DNA of 5,005 nt, from NCBI GenBank assembly GCA_012032965.1, contig JAAUPT010000176.1, positions 1 to 5,005 of the forward strand, read 5' to 3'. This DNA comes from Nitrospira sp. (GTDB lineage: Bacteria > Nitrospirota > Nitrospiria > Nitrospirales > Nitrospiraceae). Both the position numbers and the translations under genes were made by a program. Below the pieces are notes generated by a model. That model searched no databases. It saw nothing but the letters and a program-made list of their open reading frames with translations, and was not told the origin of the DNA. Of this stretch, positions 1-5,005 are shown piece by piece (the first letter of the stretch is position 1; every line of letters begins with the position of its first letter).

Positions 1-721
1 GACCGGTCCTTGCATCAAGGCACGCGTTCGCAACTTCCATCAACTCTGCCAGTGGGTTCCGCGCGGCTCCTCCGGTCACACCCGAGTGTGCATCTTTCTC
101 GCCGGTTCGCAGAATCAGTCGCGCGCCGAGCAACCCACGCAAGCCGTATGGCACGGCAGGCCGACCCTTGGAAATCCAGATCGTGTCCGAGACGATCACG
201 GAGTCCGGTCGTGGCACAGCCGTGCGGTCTCGAAGCCCTGCGCTAAAATGAGGACTCCCAATCTCTTCCTCAAGCTCCCACAGGAACCGAATATTGATCG
301 GGACACCTTGCTCAATGGCATATCGAGCACCGAACAGGGCTGTCAGAGCCGGTCCCTTGTCGTCGGTCGCACCTCGGCCACGATAGATGCCGCGTGAATT
401 CTGAAAGACGAATGGAGCGTGCTTCCATTCCAGCTCTTGCGCAGGCTGCACGTCCAAATGATTGTAGATGGTGACGGTTGGATACTCAGCCCCTGTTGTC
501 CACCCTCCGGAGACAAGAGGGTACCCACCGGTCTCGACAACCTGGGCCTTGGCACCCATCCCAATCAAATACTGCACTGCCAAATCTGCTACGCGTCGGA
601 TATCGCCCTTGTGGGATGAGTCCATGCTGATCGACGGCACTTCCACCATTTGGCCCAAGAGGTCCTCAAAGTTCGGTCGCGACTTCGTAACGTACATCTG
701 AAGTTGCCGCTCATTCCTCAT
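1..721 (-). CDS. M20-family zinc dipeptidase, carnosinase/CNDP type (N-terminal part, runs off left edge)
   Basis: This reading frame gives 240 residues with no stop and is cut by the window edge. It carries the ordered M20 metallopeptidase signatures: YNHLDVQPA (metal ligand H88, catalytic-type D90), GRGATDDKGP (bridging Asp near 120-121), ELEEEIGSPHF (general-base and metal-binding Glu near 152-153), SDTIWISKGRPAV (metal ligand D179), and DAHSG (H212) at the start of the lid/dimerisation domain. SDTIWIS followed by PAVPYGLRG resembles the cytosolic non-specific dipeptidase/carnosinase branch. The family cleaves dipeptides or short peptides with a two-metal site. There is no signal peptide, so the enzyme is probably cytoplasmic. 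I chose the ATG at 721-719 because GGAGG (735-731) lies 9 bases upstream; the next in-frame ATG (residue 9) lacks such a site. Family members run about 450-470 residues, so roughly half is present. The exact substrate cannot be told. Confidence 0.93.
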   Translation of the reverse strand, partial: MRNERQLQMYVTKSRPNFEDLLGQMVEVPSISMDSSHKGDIRRVADLAVQYLIGMGAKAQVVETGGYPLVSGGWTTGAEYPTVTIYNHLDVQPAQELEWKHAPFVFQNSRGIYRGRGATDDKGPALTALFGARYAIEQGVPINIRFLWELEEEIGSPHFSAGLRDRTAVPRPDSVIVSDTIWISKGRPAVPYGLRGLLGARLILRTGEKDAHSGVTGGAARNPLAELMEVANACLDARTG

Positions 722-730
722 ACGCGTGAT

Positions 731-735
731 CCTCC
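731..735 (-). promoter_or_regulatory. Ribosome binding site of the M20 dipeptidase gene
   Basis: On the minus strand the bases read GGAGG, 9 bases before the ATG at 721. This strong Shine-Dalgarno match decides the start codon over the second in-frame ATG eight codons later. Confidence 0.8.
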
Positions 736-753
736 ATGGCTGATAGACGGTGG

Positions 754-759
754 ATTATA
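754..759 (-). promoter_or_regulatory. Possible -10 box for the M20 dipeptidase gene
   Basis: The minus strand reads a perfect TATAAT here, about 32 bases upstream of the start codon, which would give a 5' leader of roughly 25 bases. No good -35 hexamer is seen at 16-18 bases spacing (TTTCTC at 777-782 is poor), so the assignment rests on the -10 element and its position in the 86-base divergent intergenic region (722-807). Confidence 0.4.
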
Positions 760-807
760 GCGGCCGTGCATGAGAAGAGAAAGTAACTACAGGACCGTGC
801 AAAGAAG

Positions 808-1293
808 ATGATAGAATGCGTCCATATGCTGACCTGGACCCGGCTCGTCGCTTGGCTCATGGGTGTCCTGCTCACGCTTGTCGGAATGGGCACACCATTG
901 CTCTTGTGGGCAGAAGAACCGATCAGCATCCAGTACCTACTCGAAGAACCACGCGTCTACCATCTCCGGCACGTCACCATGCGCGGCACTGCACGGGATG
1001 TGCAGCCGCTTGCTCCCTATACAGTTCCCAATGGAGACAACTGTTACGGCGCGTACTTGTTTCGCTTGGAGGAGGACGAAGCGACAATTCCAGTTGCGGT
1101 GTTAGGCATTTGTGGCAGGCCTCATGTCCGCGACCCTGACATCGAAGATGGAGACCGTGTCGAAGTCAGTGCGACGATCCAGGCGCCGAGTCACGGGGGA
1201 TACTACCTGAGCTTCAAGGGGTTGAAAGTGGTCACTGAACAAGAAGGAATCGTGCAGGCCATCGCCGACCGTATTCTTCCCCTCGTCGAGTAA
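808..1293 (+). CDS. Small exported protein of unknown function, possible OB-fold
   Basis: The 161-residue protein begins with a hydrophobic stretch (about residues 11-35) ending LLLWA before EEP, which fits a signal peptide cleaved after A35 or an N-terminal membrane anchor. The mature part, about 125 residues, has alternating beta-like segments (VTMRGTARDV, GAYLFRLEED, TIPVAVLGICG, DRVEVSATIQAP, GYYLSFKGLKVV), a pattern typical of a five-stranded OB-fold. Two cysteines in the exported part (C79 and C102) could form a disulfide. I do not recognise a named family. The start is uncertain: ATG 808 has only weak purine-rich AAGAAG directly in front, and ATG 826 (residue 7) would keep the signal sequence. 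The gene is divergent from the dipeptidase and 117 bases upstream of lemA, which has its own promoter, so it need not belong to that operon. Confidence 0.82.
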   Translation: MIECVHMLTWTRLVAWLMGVLLTLVGMGTPLLLWAEEPISIQYLLEEPRVYHLRHVTMRGTARDVQPLAPYTVPNGDNCYGAYLFRLEEDEATIPVAVLGICGRPHVRDPDIEDGDRVEVSATIQAPSHGGYYLSFKGLKVVTEQEGIVQAIADRILPLVE

Positions 1294-1333
1294 CGCCGAC
1301 CATTTACTCAGCTGTCAGGTATCACCGCTTTTC

Positions 1334-1362
1334 TTTACAGGTCTTCACCCTGGCGATATAGT
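1334..1362 (+). promoter_or_regulatory. Sigma-70-type promoter for the lemA operon
   Basis: TTTACA (1334-1339, 5 of 6 matches to TTGACA) is followed after exactly 17 bases by TATAGT (1357-1362, 5 of 6 matches to TATAAT). Transcription would start near 1369, giving a leader of about 40 bases before lemA. The 1294-1410 gap holds no clear intrinsic terminator for the preceding gene. Confidence 0.6.
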
Positions 1363-1399
1363 TGCCCCAAGCTCGGCGTTCTAGAATACAAGTAAAATA

Positions 1400-1403
1400 G
1401 GAG
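1400..1403 (+). promoter_or_regulatory. Ribosome binding site of lemA
   Basis: GGAG within TAGGAGA lies 7 bases before the ATG at 1411. Spacing and match are near ideal and fix the lemA start. Confidence 0.8.
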
Positions 1404-1410
1404 ACGCCCC

Positions 1411-1971
1411 ATGGTGTGGATCGTCTTGGTCGTCTTGGCCATCTGCGCGCTGCTCGTTATCGGCATCTACAACAGTCTGGTCAGGCTGAAGGTTCAGTCA
1501 GAAAACGCGTGGTCGGACATCGATGTCCAGTTGAAACGCCGCCATGATCTAGTTCCGAACCTCGTCGAAACAGTAAAAGGCTATGCCGGCCATGAGAAAC
1601 AGACTCTCGACGCCGTCATCACGGCTCGCCATCGGGCAATGTCGGCGACGACTCCTTCTACGAAGGCGGAAGCCGAAGGAATACTTGCTCAATCGCTCAA
1701 ATCCTTGTTTGCCTTAGCAGAGGCGTATCCGCAACTGCGCGCCGTAGAAAGCTTCACTCAACTACAGAGTTCGCTGAACCAGATTGAAGAGGCTGTGCAG
1801 AATGCGCGTCGTTACTACAATGCCGTTGTCCGAGACTTGAACACGAAGATTCAGGAATTTCCCTCTAACATGATCGCAAACTTCTTCAGCTTCAAGACAC
1901 GTGAATTCTTTGAGCTCGCCGATATTGCAGAGCAAGTCGTGCCGAAAGTCAGTTTCGAACAGACACGCTGA
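1411..1971 (+). CDS. lemA: LemA family membrane protein
   Basis: The 186-residue protein is full length for LemA. An N-terminal membrane segment (about residues 2-20) is followed at once by the family signature: YNSLVRLKVQSENAWSDIDV (20-39), then LKRRHDLVPNLVETVKGYAG (41-60). The rest is helical, with AEAYPQLRA (103-111), the ARRYYNAVVRDLN segment (132-144) and the conserved end containing FPSNMIANFFSFK (150-162). The large domain is a long helical bundle; topology in the family is a short N-terminus and one membrane helix. The molecular role of LemA is poorly defined; it is often encoded with DUF2207 or TPM-domain membrane proteins, as here with DUF2207 8 bases downstream. Identification is secure; the gene symbol is the family name and does not imply a known function. 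Confidence 0.96.
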   Translation: MVWIVLVVLAICALLVIGIYNSLVRLKVQSENAWSDIDVQLKRRHDLVPNLVETVKGYAGHEKQTLDAVITARHRAMSATTPSTKAEAEGILAQSLKSLFALAEAYPQLRAVESFTQLQSSLNQIEEAVQNARRYYNAVVRDLNTKIQEFPSNMIANFFSFKTREFFELADIAEQVVPKVSFEQTR

Positions 1972-1979
1972 CCCGCACC

Positions 1980-2420
1980 GTGACCAGACGCCATACGACC
2001 AACATCACCCCTACCTCTCTCCTCCTTTTCATTACCCTCTTGCTCTCGACTTGCCTGCTGGTCCTTGCAACCTCTCCAGCACAGGCTCGCACAATGGTCA
2101 TCGAACAGTTTCACGCCGATATTCAGGTCCTTACAAATGGAGACCTGATCGTCACGGAAACCATTCGCCCTCGATTTACGGGATCGTGGAACGGGTTAAA
2201 GCGTGACATTCCGGTCGAATACCGAACGCCACAGGGATTCAATTACACCTTATTACTGGATCTCATGAGCGTAACCGATGAGCACCACGTCCCGCTCGAA
2301 GTACGAGAGCGCTCGCGATCGGCACTATCGAGTCTTCAAAGTCTGGTTGCCGGGTGCACAGGACACTACGAAGACGTTGATCCTGACCTACAAAGTGTTA
2401 AACGGGATCAAATACTTTGA
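1980..2420 (+). CDS. DUF2207 N-terminal fragment (first frame)
   Basis: The frame starts at GTG 1980 and stops at 2420 after 146 residues, but only residues 1-110 (to 2309) are family-like. They comprise a basic n-region (MTRRH), a long hydrophobic core, an Ala-Gln-Ala motif near 34-36 suited to signal peptidase, and the first beta-rich part of the extracytoplasmic domain. The last 36 residues (RSRSALSSLQ onward) are out-of-frame readthrough of the next segment and resemble nothing. No in-frame ATG exists before 2094, which would remove the signal sequence, so GTG is the best start. Confidence 0.6.
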   Translation: MTRRHTTNITPTSLLLFITLLLSTCLLVLATSPAQARTMVIEQFHADIQVLTNGDLIVTETIRPRFTGSWNGLKRDIPVEYRTPQGFNYTLLLDLMSVTDEHHVPLEVRERSRSALSSLQSLVAGCTGHYEDVDPDLQSVKRDQIL

Positions 2421-2862
2421 AGAACACGACGAGCTGTATTGGAACGTCACAGGCGACGAATGGGACGTGCCGATCGAATCAGCAGGAGCCAGAATTCTTC
2501 TTCCGTCCGGAGTGACCGGTGTCAAGGCCCTCGCGTTCAGCGGGGCTTACGGGGCACGAGAACAGCAGGCCGAGGTACACATCACCGGGCCGGAAATTCT
2601 TTACCGCATGACACGACAACTCGGCTTTCGTGAGGGCCTCACCGCGGTCGTCGGCTGGGACAAGGGACTGGTCACCGAGCCTACTTCACTGAAACTGACG
2701 GGCCTATTCATACGATCCAACTGGCCATTAGCCATACCCATTGGTGTCTTTGGTCTGATGTGGCGTCTGTGGTACGTACGCGGCCGCGACCCACATCTGC
2801 GTCCCATTACGGTCGCCTATGAACCACCGGCACTACTGACCCCTGCCGAGCTCGGACGCTGA
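2278..2862 (+). CDS. DUF2207 middle fragment (second frame)
   Basis: The open frame can begin at ATG 2278, but the family-like sequence begins only at about 2311 (ARDRHYRVFKVWLPG). It holds the rest of the extracytoplasmic domain, with the conserved HDELYWNVTGDEWDVPI, and a membrane helix (WPLAIPIGVFGLMWRLWYV) followed by the basic RGRDP. It ends at PPALLTPAELGR plus TGA; in relatives the sequence would continue as LGTLIDN. The ATG has no ribosome binding site of note, so independent translation of this piece is doubtful. Confidence 0.55.
   Translation: MSTTSRSKYESARDRHYRVFKVWLPGAQDTTKTLILTYKVLNGIKYFEEHDELYWNVTGDEWDVPIESAGARILLPSGVTGVKALAFSGAYGAREQQAEVHITGPEILYRMTRQLGFREGLTAVVGWDKGLVTEPTSLKLTGLFIRSNWPLAIPIGVFGLMWRLWYVRGRDPHLRPITVAYEPPALLTPAELGR
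2305..2312 (+). other. Frameshift site 1 in the DUF2207 gene
   Basis: Upstream the coding frame reads VPLEVRE (ending at 2309); downstream it reads ARDRHYRVF from 2311. The sequence here is CGAGAGCGCT. Inserting AG to give CGAGAGAGCGCT joins the frames as VRESARDR. This implies loss of two bases from a short GA repeat, or equally gain of one base. No known slippery motif for programmed shifting is seen. Confidence 0.8.
2853..2862 (+). other. Frameshift site 2 in the DUF2207 gene
   Basis: The second frame reads PAELGR then TGA (2860-2862), while the third frame reads TLIDNSPDLRD across the same bases. Adding one A after GGA (2854-2856), so that CTCGGACGC becomes CTCGGAACGC, gives PAELGTLIDN, the expected DUF2207 sequence. 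Together with site 1 the net change is three bases, which returns to the original frame. No XXXYYYZ heptamer is present. Confidence 0.8.
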
Positions 2863-2900
2863 TCGACAATTCGCCGGATCTTCGCGATATCACGGCGACA

Positions 2901-3752
2901 GTGGTGGACCTCGCTGTTCGCGGGTTTCTCCGGATCGAGGAACGTCAGGAACCCCAACTCCTCGGCCTCTGGTCGAGTACGGTGTTCTATCTCCATCTCG
3001 TGAAAACCACCGCGGAATGGGCCGACCTGAAATCGCATGAACGGACGATCATGAACGGCATCTTTTCGAACGGTATTGCGACAGTCGTCTCTCTATCCGA
3101 TCTGAAGAATCGCTTCTACATCTACCTTGAGGGGATCAAGTCCTCCCTCTTCGACCAACTCTTAAAGAAAGGATATTATGCGGGTCGCCCAGATCGGGTG
3201 AGAGTTGTCTATGTGGCCGTCGGTATCGCGGTGGCCATCTCCTCAGTGTACGGAGCTGCAATCCTTCAGGAAAACTATGGAATAGCCATCCAGATTGGAT
3301 TTGCGGCAGGAATGCTATCAGGCCTCATAATTGTGGGGTTTGGATGGTTCATGCCGGCTCGAACGATGCGAGGCACAAGGGCTCTCGAACAAGTGCTCGG
3401 CTTTGAAGAATTCCTCACTCGCGTTGAATCGGATCGTTTTGAGCGAGTCATCAAGACACCACAGATGTTCGAGAAATTCTTGCCCTTCGCGATGGCATTG
3501 GGCGTCGAACACAATTGGGTCCGCGCTTTTGAAGGGATTTACACCCAGCCGCCTACCTGGTATCAAGGATCGAACCTGGCTGACTTTAGACCGAGTCGCT
3601 TTGTCGGGAATCTATCGCAGATGTCTGCGGCAGCCGGCACGGTCATGACTGCCGCGCCACGTAGCTCAGGCGGCTCAGGATTCAGCAGCGGTGGGTCGTC
3701 CGGTGGGTCCTCTGGAGGAGGATTTGGCGGAGGCGGTGGAAGCGGATTTTGA
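2901..3752 (+). CDS. DUF2207 C-terminal fragment (third frame)
   Basis: The open frame can start at GTG 2901 (283 residues), but family-like coding in this frame already runs from about 2859 (LIDNSPDLRDITAT). It contains the DLAVRGFLRIEE block, a soluble helical region (HERTIMNGIF, DLKNRFYIYLEGI), two adjacent membrane helices (about 3201-3350), the conserved DRFERVIKTPQMFEKFLPFA and ALGVEHNWVRAFEGI segments, PPTWY, and the Gly/Ser tail. GTG 2901 has no Shine-Dalgarno and lies inside a conserved block, so it is not a natural gene start. Confidence 0.6.
   Translation: MVDLAVRGFLRIEERQEPQLLGLWSSTVFYLHLVKTTAEWADLKSHERTIMNGIFSNGIATVVSLSDLKNRFYIYLEGIKSSLFDQLLKKGYYAGRPDRVRVVYVAVGIAVAISSVYGAAILQENYGIAIQIGFAAGMLSGLIIVGFGWFMPARTMRGTRALEQVLGFEEFLTRVESDRFERVIKTPQMFEKFLPFAMALGVEHNWVRAFEGIYTQPPTWYQGSNLADFRPSRFVGNLSQMSAAAGTVMTAAPRSSGGSGFSSGGSSGGSSGGGFGGGGGSGF
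3663..3749 (+). repeat. Glycine/serine-rich low-complexity tail of DUF2207 protein
   Basis: These 29 codons encode only Gly, Ser and Phe, with repeated SSGG units followed by FGGGGGSGF. A Gly-rich tail ending in an aromatic residue is usual for DUF2207 proteins. The DNA is a degenerate run of GGN/TCN codons, a possible spot for slippage, but the frame is intact to the stop at 3750-3752. Confidence 0.85.
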
Positions 3753-3764
3753 AAGTAGAATGCG

Positions 3765-4520
3765 ATGCCACGACTCGACAAGAAGGTGATGCAACAACCG
3801 TTCGCGATTGCCGTCGTGCTGTTGGTGGCGCTATCGGCTGGTTGTGCCGGTAGCCAAGGATTCAATCGAGCCGCGATGAACGAAGTCCTGCACGTCGATC
3901 CCTCCTCGGATCGAGAGAGCCACGCTCCATCGAACCCGGGCTCCCCCCTCTCGCTCCCGTTTCGCCTTGGAATCTTTTTTGCCGATCACAATTTCCCGAA
4001 TCATCAGTCTCTCAGAAAAGTCGAGTGGCTCAGCGGGGATAGGGAACGGCTTCTCCATGGCTTGGCTCCCTTGCGCGATCAGCAGATCCTCACGGATATC
4101 TTTGTGTTGATGGATTCAACCGTTCAGGCGGAGAATATTGATGGGATTAGGCAAGCCGGTGCCCGGTACGGAGCCGACGCCGTGTTGATCGTCGATGGCG
4201 CCGGGGCGATCGATCGGTACAACAACCGCTATGCCTGGCTGTATCCGACCGTCATCGGTGCCTATCTCGCGCCAGGCACTGAAAGCGACGCGCTCGTGAT
4301 GGCCACGGGCAGCCTGTGGGCTGTGCGCTCCGAATGGCACGCCCCCATCCAGACAGTCGAAGGAGCATCGAAGGTAGTTGGCTCAGCAGTCTTCGTCGAC
4401 GATAGCGCGGCTCTGGAAGATGCGAAAAAACAAGCCATCCAAGCCCTCGGCAAACGCATCGTCGATCAGCTTCAACTCTGGATGCAAGGGTCTCCGCCCC
4501 CTCTTTCCCAGTTACGGTGA
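3765..4520 (+). CDS. Putative lipoprotein of unknown function, third gene of the lemA operon
   Basis: The 251-residue protein has a basic start (MPRLDKK), a hydrophobic core (12-23) and a lipobox-like LSAGC with C27 as the lipid-attachment residue. The -3 position is Ser rather than the usual Leu, a mild deviation. After a low-complexity linker (44-64, rich in Ser/Pro) comes an alpha/beta domain: PFRLGIFFAD (65-74), LTDIFVLMDS (109-118), IDGIRQAGARYGADAVLIVDG (125-145), YPTVIGAYLAPGTESDALVM (160-179), SLWAVRSEW, and a long C-terminal helix (214-240). The order, with a 'gADavliv' strand and a 'TVIGAYLapG' turn, recalls the rhombotarget-type lipoproteins as I remember them, but there is no C-terminal GlyGly-type sorting tag. 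The start lies 12 bases after the DUF2207 stop, with only a weak AAAG in front; ATG 3789 is possible but would lose the basic n-region. It probably sits in the outer membrane or periplasm. Confidence 0.85.
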   Translation: MPRLDKKVMQQPFAIAVVLLVALSAGCAGSQGFNRAAMNEVLHVDPSSDRESHAPSNPGSPLSLPFRLGIFFADHNFPNHQSLRKVEWLSGDRERLLHGLAPLRDQQILTDIFVLMDSTVQAENIDGIRQAGARYGADAVLIVDGAGAIDRYNNRYAWLYPTVIGAYLAPGTESDALVMATGSLWAVRSEWHAPIQTVEGASKVVGSAVFVDDSAALEDAKKQAIQALGKRIVDQLQLWMQGSPPPLSQLR

Positions 4521-5005
4521 ATCGAAACTCATAAGCACTCCCAGCAGGAGCAGATGTTGCCCCGGCGAGAGGCCTGCAGCACCGGGACGGAGCTCACCGT
4601 TCTTGAAAAATCCGCCTCCAACTCCGGTTGATTCATCGTAACGGTGTTCACCACGCACGACCGTATTCATCCAGCGATACGGAAACTGGTACTCCACCGT
4701 CGACGTGACGGCCTTGACAAACTGCTCTGCGCCGGTCCACCGTCCATTCCGATCCCAGTAGAACTCCGGCCGGACCGCCACAGCCCACGGCCCGATGATC
4801 TGCCATCGCACGACCATATTGCCCCCCATGACAAACGCCCGGGGGCTCTCAATCTGCCCGACGATGTTTTCCGTCCCAATATCGAACGACGCAGCCACCG
4901 TCACATCGTTGCCTTTCCACTCTACAATGTGATTTCCATACAGGCGCCAGAACTCCAGGGATGTCTGTGCCTGATCCGGCCCTCCGTAGAGGGTTTGGGT
5001 CAGGG
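4512..5005 (-). CDS. Outer-membrane beta-barrel porin, bbp2/OmpL-like (C-terminal part, runs off right edge)
   Basis: The last 163 codons of a larger gene are present; the open frame continues upstream through the window edge, so GTG 4904 is not its start. The sequence alternates hydrophobic/aromatic and polar residues in hairpins typical of an outer-membrane barrel: TSLEFWRLYGNHIVEW, VTVAASFDIG, AVAVRPEFYWDRNGRW, AVTSTVEYQFPYRW, TVVRGEHRYDES, a GGGFF loop, then HLLLLGVLMSF. The pairing of RPEFYWDRNG with VVRGEHRYDEST and FF near the end matches the pattern of putative beta-barrel porin-2 proteins as I know them. The last strand ends in Phe but is followed by DSP before the stop, while the usual barrel ends on Phe. 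The stop codon overlaps the end of the convergent lipoprotein gene. Transported substrate unknown. Confidence 0.82.
   Translation of the reverse strand, partial: LTQTLYGGPDQAQTSLEFWRLYGNHIVEWKGNDVTVAASFDIGTENIVGQIESPRAFVMGGNMVVRWQIIGPWAVAVRPEFYWDRNGRWTGAEQFVKAVTSTVEYQFPYRWMNTVVRGEHRYDESTGVGGGFFKNGELRPGAAGLSPGQHLLLLGVLMSFDSP

Larger units (their letters stand above)
722..807. promoter_or_regulatory. Divergent intergenic region between dipeptidase and small exported protein genes
   Basis: These 86 bases separate two outward-facing genes and must hold start signals for both. The minus-strand -10 box and ribosome binding site are listed separately. On the plus strand TTATAG (755-760) could act as a -10 box for the rightward gene, but it overlaps the leftward TATAAT and lacks a recognisable -35. 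No operator repeat stands out. Confidence 0.35.
1980..3752 (+). pseudogene. DUF2207 family membrane protein gene, interrupted by two frameshifts
   Basis: Read as one gene, this region encodes the complete DUF2207 layout. In order: signal peptide/first membrane helix (about 13-35), extracytoplasmic domain (DLIVTETIRPRFTGSWNGLKRDIP, then ELYWNVTGDEW near 152-162), a membrane helix (about 248-268), the LIDN...ITATVVDLAVRGFLRIEE block (from about 295), a pair of membrane helices (about 409-429 and 436-458), the FEKFLPFAMALGVEHNWVRAFE and PPTWY segments, and a Gly/Ser tail (563-591). The frame is 1980-2309, then 2311-2856, then 2859-3752. Restoring two bases at the first break and one at the second yields 591 residues, normal for the family. 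The family function is unknown. The gene lies 8 bases after lemA with a GTG start and no visible Shine-Dalgarno, so translation is probably coupled to lemA. It may be a genuine recent pseudogene or an intact gene with sequence errors. Confidence 0.88.

Noticed and set aside
86..397. Plus-strand open frames at 10-246, 86-397, 419-619 and 468-701, and a minus-strand frame at 343-564
   Set aside because: They are antisense or off-frame to the dipeptidase, whose frame shows all M20 motifs; their translations show no domain-like pattern.
816..1139. Open frames at 816-1139 and 863-1105 (plus) and 711-929 (minus)
   Set aside because: They overlap the 808-1293 gene in other frames; their products are Arg/His/Cys/Ser-rich without signal or domain features. 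The minus one also overlaps the dipeptidase start.
1294..1333. Intrinsic terminator after the small exported protein gene
   Set aside because: The T-rich stretch near 1329-1336 is not preceded by a convincing hairpin.
1851..2206. Open frames across the lemA/DUF2207 junction (minus 1851-2114, plus 1901-2206)
   Set aside because: They overlap conserved LemA and DUF2207 coding sequence in other frames and look compositional.
2278..2862. Programmed ribosomal frameshifting in DUF2207
   Set aside because: Neither junction has a slippery heptamer or a known +1 motif, and two separate shifts in one gene would be needed; indels are simpler.
3563..3865. Minus-strand frame rich in Pro (PPPPPNPPPED)
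   Set aside because: It is the antisense of the Gly/Ser-rich tail of DUF2207, so the Pro run is a shadow.
4205..4215. GATCGATCG palindrome
   Set aside because: It lies inside lipoprotein coding sequence and is short enough to be chance.
4378..4641. Plus-strand 87-residue frame over the end of the lipoprotein gene and start of the porin end
   Set aside because: It is off-frame to both supported genes and has no ribosome binding site or recognisable features.

Overview
The window looks like ordinary chromosome from a Gram-negative bacterium. Support for this is a lipoprotein with a lipobox, an outer-membrane beta-barrel porin fragment, and mid-50s %GC judged by eye. The gene mix would fit a Nitrospirota-type genome, but that is inference and nothing here fixes the taxon. 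I see no rRNA, tRNA, CRISPR array, insertion sequence or phage gene.

Layout. (1) Bases 1-721, minus strand: the N-terminal 240 residues of an M20-family zinc dipeptidase of the carnosinase/CNDP type, running off the left edge. It has a good ribosome binding site and a perfect TATAAT element in the divergent intergenic region. (2) Bases 808-1293, plus strand: a small exported protein with two cysteines, probably OB-fold-like, function unknown. (3) Bases 1334-4520, plus strand: a probable three-gene operon behind a good sigma-70-type promoter (TTTACA-17-TATAGT). It holds lemA, a DUF2207 membrane-protein gene ending in a glycine-rich tail, and a lipoprotein gene, with gaps of only 8 and 12 bases. 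(4) Bases 4512-5005, minus strand: the C-terminal end of a bbp2/OmpL-like beta-barrel porin, convergent with the lipoprotein gene and overlapping its end by 9 bases.

The main anomaly is in the DUF2207 gene. As written it is broken by two frameshifts, near 2305-2312 and 2853-2862. Restoring two bases at the first site and one at the second gives a continuous 591-residue protein with the normal family layout. No stop codon or other break occurs elsewhere, so the lesions are either very recent or sequencing/assembly errors.

LemA and DUF2207 proteins are commonly encoded side by side and are thought to act together at the inner membrane, in a role that is not well defined. The lipoprotein gene downstream is a candidate third partner. 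I found no convincing evidence of a wholly new system; the lipoprotein and the small exported protein are the least characterised items.
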